32,783 nt of DNA. Source: Candidatus Nitrosopumilus sp. Its GTDB lineage: Archaea > Thermoproteota > Nitrososphaeria > Nitrososphaerales > Nitrosopumilaceae. Positions 22,576-30,644 of the stretch are shown one piece after another (the stretch's first letter is position 1; each line of letters opens with the position of its first letter). The stretch lies in NCBI GenBank assembly GCA_029861345.1, contig JAOTZM010000006.1, forward strand, positions 1 through 32,783, read 5' to 3'. The position numbers and the translations under genes were made by a program. The notes below the pieces were generated by a model. The model worked only from the letters and a program-made list of their open reading frames with translations, ran no database searches and was not told the origin of the DNA.

Positions 22576-23460
22576 ATCTGATAATCCTTCTTTTAGGTTC
22601 ACTTTTGGATTAAATCCTAGTTCTTTTTTTGCTAGAGTTATATCTGCTTGACTATACTTTATATCCTCTTTTTTTGCAGATTTGTATTTTATCTCTACTT
22701 TTTTTCCAGATATGTCAAGAAATATTTTAGCTAACTCTTTTATTGAAATTGATTTTCCACTTGCAATGTTATATGTTCCACTTGAATTTATTTTTACTAC
22801 ACAATCAAATGCATTAATGACATCATTAATTGATATAAAATCCCTTGTCTGTTTGCCGTCTCCATAAATTACAAGTGGATTATCTTTTGATAAATTCTCA
22901 GTAAACTTTGAGATTACACCTGCATATTGTCTGTTTTGTCTTTTTCCATATATGTTAAATAATCTTAAAATGACATAGTCTAGATTATTTTTTGCCATTT
23001 TTTTAATTTCGTTTTCTGCTAGCATCTTACTTGTACCATATGGAGATATTGGTTTAGTTTCTATATTCTCAGTAACTGCAATGTTAGAATCACCATAAAC
23101 TGCTGCAGATGATGCAAAAATTATTTTTTTTGTATTGTTTTTTATGCAACTCTTTAACACATTAATTGTCCCATTAACATTGATGTTTTCTACTACTTCT
23201 GGATGCAAGGTAGATTCTGTAACATCTAACTTTGCAGCCAAATGTATCACCAAATCAAATCCTTTGGAGGACTCTACTAATGTATCATAATCTAAAATAT
23301 CTCCTTTGAAAAATCGAGCTCCTTTTTTGATTAATGAATTCAGAGTTTCTTTAGAGCTATTTGATAAATTATCATAAATGGTGACTTTGTGACTGTTTAG
23401 CAGAAAATCCACTAAGTATCCTCCAATGAATCCAGCACCACCTGTCACTAGAATATTCAA
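22555..23460 (-). CDS. UDP-glucose 4-epimerase-like NAD-dependent epimerase/dehydratase
   Basis: From the TTG at 23458-23460 this encodes 301 residues beginning MNILVTGGAGFIGGYLVDFL. Motifs are VIHLAAKLDVTES, FASSAAVYGDS, SPYGTSKMLAEN (YxxxK), RLFNIYGKRQNRQYAGVI and YGDGKQTRDFISINDV. A longer frame runs to an ATG at 23568, but the added 36 residues (hydrophobic and without homology I recognise) precede the Rossmann loop unusually far, so the TTG is preferred. GalE-type epimerases switch the C4 configuration of UDP-hexoses or UDP-hexuronic acids and supply galactose-type sugars for glycans. It faces the GT2 gene, overlapping its 3' end by 21 bases. It could equally be a UDP-GlcNAc or dTDP-sugar epimerase. 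Confidence 0.85.
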   Translation of the reverse strand: MNILVTGGAGFIGGYLVDFLLNSHKVTIYDNLSNSSKETLNSLIKKGARFFKGDILDYDTLVESSKGFDLVIHLAAKLDVTESTLHPEVVENINVNGTINVLKSCIKNNTKKIIFASSAAVYGDSNIAVTENIETKPISPYGTSKMLAENEIKKMAKNNLDYVILRLFNIYGKRQNRQYAGVISKFTENLSKDNPLVIYGDGKQTRDFISINDVINAFDCVVKINSSGTYNIASGKSISIKELAKIFLDISGKKVEIKYKSAKKEDIKYSQADITLAKKELGFNPKVNLKEGLSDLISISN

Positions 23461-23624
23461 TAGTTTTTTTCGAAGTCCTCCAATTATCTTGGTTTCTATT
23501 CCTATCAAAAAATAGTAAAACTTTAAAATTAATTGAGATTTTACACAATATGAGAGTTTAAAATCCATTCTAGGTTGTAAAAATTATAATTTTTGATCTA
23601 GGAATTACAAAAAACCTGTCCTGA

Positions 23625-23649
23625 GCCTAAAAAATTAACAAGTTTAGGC
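23625..23649. repeat. Inverted repeat upstream of the S-layer promoter
   Basis: GCCTAAA (23625-23631) and TTTAGGC (23643-23649) form a perfect 7-bp inverted repeat with an 11-base spacer. TTAGGC recurs at 23672-23677, directly before the TATA-like box. A second small dyad, GGAC/GTCC (23658-23661 and 23667-23670), lies between them. This suggests operator sites or mRNA-independent promoter architecture. Confidence 0.6.
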
Positions 23650-23676
23650 AAATTTGTGGACAATTCGTCCATTAGG

Positions 23677-23685
23677 CTTAAATAC
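23677..23685 (+). promoter_or_regulatory. TATA-like box of the S-layer gene
   Basis: CTTAAATAC is centred about 31 bases upstream of the ATG at 23712. Transcription about 26 bases downstream would begin near 23707, leaving a leader of roughly 5 bases. The alternative GTG start at 23694 lies only 9 bases after the box and would not be in the transcript, so the box decides the start codon. Confidence 0.6.
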
Positions 23686-23711
23686 AAACTTTAGTGAAAA
23701 AATTCAATAAC

Positions 23712-26700
23712 ATGAATAACGAAATAGGACGTAAAATAACTAGTCTTACATTAATGACAATTATGGTTGCCGGTGGAATGACATTTGCTGTTCCAGGTGT
23801 AATGCCTGCAGCACATGCAGCCAACGCCAACCTCTTTGTTTCCGCAGAAAACTCTCAGTTTGATAACTACATGTCAGGACCTCAAGTAATTGAGGTAGTC
23901 ATAATTGATTCTGATATCAATGAAACAGATGAGTTGAATGGTGAACCAGACGTTGAAGTAAACGGTCAGGATCTTAGAATGGTCCAAGCCGTAGACGGAA
24001 ACTGGTATGGTTACTTTTCCGATTTAACACAAGCAGGACTTGCTGATGATACAACCTCAACTGCAGGTACTGGATTGGACTTTGGTGCTGTCTGTACCAA
24101 TGCTGAAGGAACAGCAGCAGTAGGGCTTGACCTTAGTGATGCTGATGGCGCTGCATTTGACTCAGACAATGCTTGTGCAGCTCTTGATGGAGGAAGTACA
24201 AATGGTGATTCTGTAAACGTGAATGTCTTGAGGGAATCCAAAGAGGCAAACACAGTAGTTGCAAATCCACCAGGTCTTATTCCAGCCGCATGGCCATTCA
24301 TTCAACTTTATGATCTCAGTGTAGGTGGTAACGTAGTCGTTCAATACAACAAAGGTGGTGGAGTTCAAACAACCACGCTAACTTTTGATACTGTTGAAGG
24401 TTACGCATCTTCTGGGTTAGATAGAGCAATCTATGGCCCAGGTATGGAAGTTCATGCAACTATTACCGATCTTTGGTTAAACATTGATCCAACAGACGAG
24501 GACTCATGGACATTTGCAACACAAACAAGTGGTCCAGCAGCAGCTGCCTTTGGTAGCTACTATAATGTATTTGATGAAAACGGTGATCCAGCAGGCGACG
24601 GTGTTGCCACTGCAGATTACGTGTTAGATTCAAATACTTTGAGTGACCTCATGTGTGAGGACAACTGTTTACTTGTACTTGATATCAATGAACAAGGCGC
24701 TCCTGATGACGTAATCGGTATACAAGACAACGATGACAGTGATGTTACTGGTACTGGTACTGATGCAACTACTTTTAGTAGTGTAGGTGGTACATTACCA
24801 GCAGGATCCGGTCCATTATCCTTTACAGAACAAGGACCAAACAGCGGTGTCTTTAGTTCAACCGACGAGTCAGATGCATCTAATATTGTAATTAATTCTG
24901 ATGCTGCTAGAGGAACTTCTGGTACAATTGATTATAACGAAAGCCCAGTATCAATCCTAGTAGGATTCACTACTGGTTCAATCGATATTCAACCAGTTGA
25001 CGATGAATGGAGTTCTGGTGAGGAAATTCCAGTTGTAGTAAATGATCACGACTTGAACACAAACAGTCGTGCAGATGAAGATTTGGATTTGAATAATCCA
25101 GATGTTGATCATATCCCAACACTACAAACTGGTTCACCAATAACATTAGAAACTATAACTGATGCTGTCTTTGATGGTGACGATGTATTCCCTCCAGAAG
25201 CCTATCCTGAAGAAGTAGAAGAATTCTCCCAAAGAGCATTCCTTGAAGCTAGCAGTCTAACCGCTGCAACGCCTCTCTCTATAGCTGCAGGTGTTACTAC
25301 ACTTACTGTAACTCTTGATGCCACATTTGAGGAACTGTATGATTCAATTCCTGAAAGTGGAGAAAATGATTACAGCGGTACAGGTCTCATCAACTATGAT
25401 GTGAGATCAATATTCCAAAGTGCGGATATTGATTCTGTAGACGTAAGTGTTTCTGATGGAACAACAACAGTACTTGTACATGAAGATGGAGGTTCACAAG
25501 AACTAGTCAATTTGGCTGATACTGATGCAACAGGCACAGGATCCGCAATTGATAATGGTTTCTATGGTCTATCTCCAGGTAGTAGTATCGAATTAATCTT
25601 CGAATTTACTGCTGGCACAGCTAGTGTCATTCCTGCAGGTACTGTAATGCCTATTGTTACTGACTTTTTCTCCTTTGGTTTCTTTAGTGATGGTGAATCA
25701 GCTTCTGATAGAGTTGCCAACCAAATCATAAGAATTGAAGCAGAAGAGACAGGTGACAACACAGGTCTGTTTGAAGGTTCCTTGGAATACACAATGATCA
25801 ATCAACTCAATGTCTTAGATGCTGCAACATATGAAGGACTTAGCACAATTGCTGATGATCCAACATTTATTGTATTTGAAGATTTGACTGATGAAGATTC
25901 ACCAAGAGTAAACTACTTGGAGATTATTGATGACGGTGTGCCAACAAAGCGCGCTGATCAGCAAGAAGCCCCAAGCCACTCTGGTATCGTCTCATTTGAT
26001 AATGACAATTACAAAGTTGCTGATACTGTATATATCACACTAGAAGACCAAGATCTAAACGTCGATTCTGACTTACTTGAAATCTATACCACCGTAGAAA
26101 AGGAGGCTGATCCTGCATATGGTACAGTCGGTGCTGAAGATCTTCCAGTATTCTCATTTGGTCCATTAGGTAGATTACTTGATGTAACCTTTGATGATAT
26201 TGCATGGAAGACTCCAACCGGCACATGTGCAGCTGATTTGGCTGGAACTGACGATACTGGTTTAGATGACGTTACATTCAGCCTGGTTGAAACCGGAGCT
26301 GAAACTGGCGTTTTCTTATCCAGCTTTGAAATTCCAGACAGATGGTGTCGTGCAAACGACGGCAGTGCCGAAACTACAACTGGTTTAGATCTAGAAGTAA
26401 ATTATGTTGACTTTAGAGACGCTTCAGGTGAAATCATTGAGGTAGGTGATAGTGCTGGCATTAGAGCCAACACAGGTTCAATCAGTCTTGATAGAACTGT
26501 ATATCCCGTACCATTTGGTGTACCTGATAACTTTGCAACCACTTCTGAGACATCTCCAACAGGTAGATCCTTATTCCCAATCCACGCAACTGGAATGGAT
26601 ACAGCTGGTACCGCAAGGTCCGATGCAGGTCTACAAAGTGGAGAGTTCTTAGCAGAGGGTGACTTAAGCGTTCATCTTAGAGTAAATGACCCAGACTTTG

Positions 26701-29534
26701 ATACTTCCGGACAAGGTGAAAACTTTATTGCACAAAACAGAGCCGACTTAGAAGTTGGACCAGTCAAGATCTCTGTAATTAGAGGTTCTGAAACTGTAAT
26801 CCTCGGATTTGCCGGTGGACCTTCAGAAAATGATGGCCTAATCAATGTAGGTACCACATTAACTGGAGATGGTAGAGTAGATAACGGTGAAATCACTGTT
26901 ACTTCCAGTACAACTGGATTTAGTGCTACAACCACTACTGGTGATGCAGCTGAGTTCACTGATGGTGCAGTAACTATTGCTCAAGGAGCGCTTACAGCAA
27001 CTGCAACATTTACTGATAATGCAGCAAACGGTATTGATTCCGGTTCTGAATTATCTGCATTTGTTGGTGTTGATTTGGCTTCCTTTACAAATGGTGCAAT
27101 AACCATTACTGATACTACTCCATTATCTGCAACCACAGATCAAACCGTAGGAGCAATTTTCACCAATACCGGCGCAGCTGGCCTTGGTTCAGGTTCTGAA
27201 ATAAGTGGAATCTCATCATTTACATCTGGTTCAGTATTAATCTGTCAATCAGGTGCTGACACTTGTGCAACAGGATTGTTTGTCAATTCTGGCGAGAGTG
27301 AAATCACTGACGGTGAATTAGAAGTTGAAACCTCAATTGATGTTCCATCTACCCTAGAAGGTATAGTGGAATTAGATGATTCAGGTGCTAGTGCTACTTC
27401 TACAGTCACTGCTACAGCCGATTGGACTGATAGTAATAATGATTCCAATATTGATGATGGTGAATTAACCATCATCAATGATGGTGCCGATTACACCAGT
27501 ACTGACGTACTTGATGTACTTGCTACTGACAGTGGTTCAACACTAATTGGAACTGTCACATTTACTGATCTAGATCGATTAGAGACTGATGAGTTAACTA
27601 TCTCACCTTCTCCAAGCGGCTCTGGATTTGTTAGTGGTTCAGTTACAATTACTACAGTCCCACCAATTTCAGGAGTAAGTGCAACAGGAGATTTCACTGA
27701 TAATCCATCTGTTAGAGCCTTTGGTCCAATCGAAGAGATTGCACCAGATGCAGGTATTTTTGAGCTAGATCTAGCAATAAGATATACTGACGGCCCAGCA
27801 GATGCACTCTGTCCAGAAACAGTAGACTTTGAACCACTTAACGGTGATAGTTCCACTGGCATCAATTCAGAATTATCTAGATTCAATGATGCATCTGGTT
27901 CAAGTGAGAACTTCTGTATCCTACAAGGAGATATTCTCCAAGTAGAATACGAAGATCCAACTGATGCCTCTGGTGATAAGAATACTGTAACAGACTCTGC
28001 AACATTTGACCTAAGAAACGGTGTACTACAATCTGACAAATCAGTTTACATTATCGGAAGTGATATAATCTTAACACTCATTGAGCCAGACCTTGATCTT
28101 GACAATGATGCTGCTGAGACATATGACTTGGACTTAATTGAATGGGACTCTGATGCTGCAACCATCACCATGGGTGATGCTGACGGCGAAGGAGCTGCAT
28201 TCGATCCAGAACCATCCAACTTTAGAGAAACAGGTGACAGCACTGGTATATTCCAGATTGTCATCGAGACTCCTGAAGTCTTGGAAGGCGACAGATTAGA
28301 AAGAGGAGAAGAAATTATCCTCGAGTATACTGACTGGGGTCCATCCGGTTCTGATTATGTAGGTGACGAAGATGAAGATGTCAACTTGACACTCTTTACT
28401 TCAAACTTTGGAGCAACTGTAGAACTTGACCAAAAAGTCTATTCTTGGACTGATAAAGCATACGTTACCATTGTCGCACCAGATCACAACTTTGACAGCG
28501 ACTTAGTTGATGAGATAGGAAACACTGACTTGGATCCAATAAAGGTTTCAACCAGAGGTTCTGATCTTGACAACTACAAGCTAGTCGAAACTGGTACTGA
28601 CACAGGCATCTTTACTGGTGAGGTTATACTTACTGGTTTCACACATGATGCTGATGGCGACTCTACAACTGGAGACGCACTTGGTAACGATGTAGTATCA
28701 TCTTCACCATCTGGTGCAGGTCCAACTGATGGACTTTTGCCAGCAGATGATGACGACGGACTTACTGTATCCTTTGAATTCTCAGAGGATGAAACAGTAG
28801 TAGGTTCAGCACTCATCAGATGGAACATTGGTGAAGTCCAATGGCTTGAAGCAAGTTATCCAGCAAGCGGAACAGGCGTTGTAAGAATAATTGATCCAGA
28901 TATGAACTTAGATCCAGAAGCAGTCGACAACTTTGATGCCGACGTGTGGTCTGACTCCGATGCCGGAGGTATTGACCTTACTGTAACTGAGACTAATGAG
29001 GCAACCGGAATCTTCGAGGGCACTGTGTTCTTCACAGTTACTGACGAATCTTCTGGTCACAGACTCAGAGTTTCAGAAGGTGACACTGTCACCGTAGAAT
29101 ATGAGGACAATACACTACCTGATCCATACACAACTGCAGATGAACTTGATATCACTGCCACTTCACTCATAGGTACCGTTGTACCACCTCTAGAGAGAGC
29201 ACCAATTGCTAGCTGTAGAGTAGTTGATGCCTTCGGAAATACATTAAGCAATGTAGCCGTTGATCAACAAGTACAAATCACCTGTGACTTAGCAAATGGT
29301 CAAGATAGAGAGCAACAATTTGCATACTTGGTACAGATTCAGGATGGTAACGGTGTTACAGTCTCACTAGCATGGATTACAGGTTCATTAGCTGCAGGTC
29401 AATCATTCAGCCCAGCATTATCATGGATTCCAGAACAAGCAGGAGCATTTGATGCTACTACTTTCGTTTGGGAATCAGTTGATAATCCAACGGCATTGTC
29501 TCCACCTGTAGATACAGCAATAACTGTCAACTAA
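23712..29534 (+). CDS. S-layer protein, giant acidic secreted repeat protein
   Basis: The 1940-residue protein has a signal peptide (positive NNEIGRK, hydrophobic core to about 30, cut probably after AHA at 36). It has no C-terminal membrane helix. The mature protein is built of repeated beta modules. Eight acidic turns of the type D-x-D-x-N occur (VVIIDSDINE, VVVNDHDLNT, ITLEDQDLNV, VTIVAPDHNF, VRIIDPDMNL and others). Seven NTG(I/V/L)F-like turns alternate with them (TGLF, TGVF, STGIF, DTGIF, ATGIF). Residues about 1040-1336 are a Ser/Thr/Gly/Asp-rich insert with its own repeat. I count 12 cysteines in six neighbouring pairs and four N-x-S/T sequons. This matches the S-layer protein of N. 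maritimus, which covers the cell as a charged lattice and is reported to concentrate ammonium. Codon use is visibly richer in G+C than the glycan genes, as expected for the most abundant protein. Confidence 0.9.
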   Translation: MNNEIGRKITSLTLMTIMVAGGMTFAVPGVMPAAHAANANLFVSAENSQFDNYMSGPQVIEVVIIDSDINETDELNGEPDVEVNGQDLRMVQAVDGNWYGYFSDLTQAGLADDTTSTAGTGLDFGAVCTNAEGTAAVGLDLSDADGAAFDSDNACAALDGGSTNGDSVNVNVLRESKEANTVVANPPGLIPAAWPFIQLYDLSVGGNVVVQYNKGGGVQTTTLTFDTVEGYASSGLDRAIYGPGMEVHATITDLWLNIDPTDEDSWTFATQTSGPAAAAFGSYYNVFDENGDPAGDGVATADYVLDSNTLSDLMCEDNCLLVLDINEQGAPDDVIGIQDNDDSDVTGTGTDATTFSSVGGTLPAGSGPLSFTEQGPNSGVFSSTDESDASNIVINSDAARGTSGTIDYNESPVSILVGFTTGSIDIQPVDDEWSSGEEIPVVVNDHDLNTNSRADEDLDLNNPDVDHIPTLQTGSPITLETITDAVFDGDDVFPPEAYPEEVEEFSQRAFLEASSLTAATPLSIAAGVTTLTVTLDATFEELYDSIPESGENDYSGTGLINYDVRSIFQSADIDSVDVSVSDGTTTVLVHEDGGSQELVNLADTDATGTGSAIDNGFYGLSPGSSIELIFEFTAGTASVIPAGTVMPIVTDFFSFGFFSDGESASDRVANQIIRIEAEETGDNTGLFEGSLEYTMINQLNVLDAATYEGLSTIADDPTFIVFEDLTDEDSPRVNYLEIIDDGVPTKRADQQEAPSHSGIVSFDNDNYKVADTVYITLEDQDLNVDSDLLEIYTTVEKEADPAYGTVGAEDLPVFSFGPLGRLLDVTFDDIAWKTPTGTCAADLAGTDDTGLDDVTFSLVETGAETGVFLSSFEIPDRWCRANDGSAETTTGLDLEVNYVDFRDASGEIIEVGDSAGIRANTGSISLDRTVYPVPFGVPDNFATTSETSPTGRSLFPIHATGMDTAGTARSDAGLQSGEFLAEGDLSVHLRVNDPDFDTSGQGENFIAQNRADLEVGPVKISVIRGSETVILGFAGGPSENDGLINVGTTLTGDGRVDNGEITVTSSTTGFSATTTTGDAAEFTDGAVTIAQGALTATATFTDNAANGIDSGSELSAFVGVDLASFTNGAITITDTTPLSATTDQTVGAIFTNTGAAGLGSGSEISGISSFTSGSVLICQSGADTCATGLFVNSGESEITDGELEVETSIDVPSTLEGIVELDDSGASATSTVTATADWTDSNNDSNIDDGELTIINDGADYTSTDVLDVLATDSGSTLIGTVTFTDLDRLETDELTISPSPSGSGFVSGSVTITTVPPISGVSATGDFTDNPSVRAFGPIEEIAPDAGIFELDLAIRYTDGPADALCPETVDFEPLNGDSSTGINSELSRFNDASGSSENFCILQGDILQVEYEDPTDASGDKNTVTDSATFDLRNGVLQSDKSVYIIGSDIILTLIEPDLDLDNDAAETYDLDLIEWDSDAATITMGDADGEGAAFDPEPSNFRETGDSTGIFQIVIETPEVLEGDRLERGEEIILEYTDWGPSGSDYVGDEDEDVNLTLFTSNFGATVELDQKVYSWTDKAYVTIVAPDHNFDSDLVDEIGNTDLDPIKVSTRGSDLDNYKLVETGTDTGIFTGEVILTGFTHDADGDSTTGDALGNDVVSSSPSGAGPTDGLLPADDDDGLTVSFEFSEDETVVGSALIRWNIGEVQWLEASYPASGTGVVRIIDPDMNLDPEAVDNFDADVWSDSDAGGIDLTVTETNEATGIFEGTVFFTVTDESSGHRLRVSEGDTVTVEYEDNTLPDPYTTADELDITATSLIGTVVPPLERAPIASCRVVDAFGNTLSNVAVDQQVQITCDLANGQDREQQFAYLVQIQDGNGVTVSLAWITGSLAAGQSFSPALSWIPEQAGAFDATTFVWESVDNPTALSPPVDTAITVN

Positions 29535-29555
29535 GACTAGAAAATTCACATTACC

Positions 29556-29570
29556 CTTTTTTCTTTTTTT
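29556..29570 (+). terminator. T-rich transcription terminator of the S-layer gene
   Basis: Twenty-odd bases after the S-layer stop codon lies TTTTTTCTTTTTTT without a strong hairpin. Archaeal RNA polymerase terminates at such T-tracts, and it would isolate this highly expressed gene from the next. Confidence 0.55.
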
Positions 29571-29644
29571 GAATCAATCCTAACGAAAGTTATAGACAAT
29601 TTTTCCAGAAGTAATATCTATGAGACCATACACAATTAATTAAA

Positions 29645-30613
29645 ATGAAGTTTCAAATTTTATTTTCTATTCTAGTTGTACTTTTACTTGTTAACACTCC
29701 TAATTCGTTTTCAGAACTCGAGTTATCAACAAACAGTAAAGTGTATTCTTCTTCACACAGTTTACAAGTTTATGGAAAAGGATTGCCTGAAGAAAACTTG
29801 ATTATACGACTTTTTGCTCCTGATGAAACAATTGCAAAGTTTGATCAAATAACTACTGATTCAGATGGTTCTTTTAATTATGGCTTACTGATTTGGCCTG
29901 ATCCATCAACAAACTTTCCTTATGGCACATATTCTGTTGAAGTAATTAGTACTGCACAAAATGGCATCTCAAAAAAAGTTGATGTAAAGTTTTCATCTAC
30001 AACAGAACTACTTGATGTACCTGTTGAAAGACATGTTAATACTTTGGTCTTTGCACCTGAAACTGCTGCAATAAATCATCAGTTTAGAGTATTTGTGCAA
30101 ACAACCAGTGATGGTCTATTAATTGGAAATGATCCTGCTGATTTATTGGGTACTACTCATGTTCATTTACCATCTGGAGTCTCTGTTTCTTTATCAGACT
30201 CTTTTGAGACACTGCATCAAGGACTGTATTATGTTGATTACATTCCCAGAGAAGAAGGAACTCACGTGTTTCATGTTGTTGCTTTTAGTCAAGGAACCAC
30301 ATCTCATGGTTCGGCTGCCACTAATGTTCTAAGTCAAGATATAGGAGGAATTTCAGAGCAAATTATTAAACTAAATTCAATTTTAGATGAAACATCAAGC
30401 GAACTTGATACTCTAAAATCTGAAATTGCAGGATTTGATAGTACTTTGGGACAGGCAAGTAACAAAATTGACAAAAGTACCGGCGCTATTGCCACATCTG
30501 TAGAATTTATCAGTGAAGCTTCATCCCAACTTAATTCATTATTGTTTCCAATCATAGCATCTATAGGAATTATTGTTGCACTACAAATTACAATCATTGC
30601 ACGACGAAGATAG
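29645..30613 (+). CDS. Secreted, C-terminally membrane-anchored beta-domain and coiled-coil stalk protein
   Basis: This 322-residue protein has a signal peptide (residues 1-22, FQILFSILVVLLLVNTPNSF), then two beta-rich extracellular domains. The first is about 24-115 (LQVYGKGLPEENLIIRLFAP, with DSDGSFNYGLLIWPDP and FPYGTYSVEVIST, an Ig-like extracellular pattern). The second is about 125-232 (LVFAPETAAINHQFRVFVQT, YVDYIPREEGTHVFHVVAFS). A coiled-coil stalk follows (about 238-292, IIKLNSILDETSSELDTLKS). The protein ends with one membrane helix and an RRR stop-transfer (FPIIASIGIIVALQITIIARRR region). It would stand on the membrane surface under or through the S-layer, so S-layer support or sensing is possible. 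It follows the S-layer gene by about 110 bases and precedes a secreted subtilase. No catalytic motif seen. Confidence 0.75.
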   Translation: MKFQILFSILVVLLLVNTPNSFSELELSTNSKVYSSSHSLQVYGKGLPEENLIIRLFAPDETIAKFDQITTDSDGSFNYGLLIWPDPSTNFPYGTYSVEVISTAQNGISKKVDVKFSSTTELLDVPVERHVNTLVFAPETAAINHQFRVFVQTTSDGLLIGNDPADLLGTTHVHLPSGVSVSLSDSFETLHQGLYYVDYIPREEGTHVFHVVAFSQGTTSHGSAATNVLSQDIGGISEQIIKLNSILDETSSELDTLKSEIAGFDSTLGQASNKIDKSTGAIATSVEFISEASSQLNSLLFPIIASIGIIVALQITIIARRR

Positions 30614-30622
30614 TTATAATAA
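30614..30622 (+). promoter_or_regulatory. TATA-like box for the subtilase gene
   Basis: TTATAATAA is centred about 27 bases before the ATG at 30645, predicting a leaderless mRNA and a promoter separate from that of the stalk-protein gene. Confidence 0.35.
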
Positions 30623-30644
30623 TACAAGAAAAGAAAATTAACTA

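Noticed and set aside
23461-23568. N-terminal extension of the GalE-like epimerase to an ATG at 23568
   Set aside because: It would place 36 hydrophobic residues in front of the Rossmann loop; the TTG at 23458-23460 gives the standard family N-terminus.
24011-29251. Several minus-strand open frames of 60-180 codons inside the S-layer gene
   Set aside because: They mirror the biased Ser/Thr/Asp codon content of the S-layer frame, lack promoters, and read as low-complexity Ser/Pro/Val sequences.
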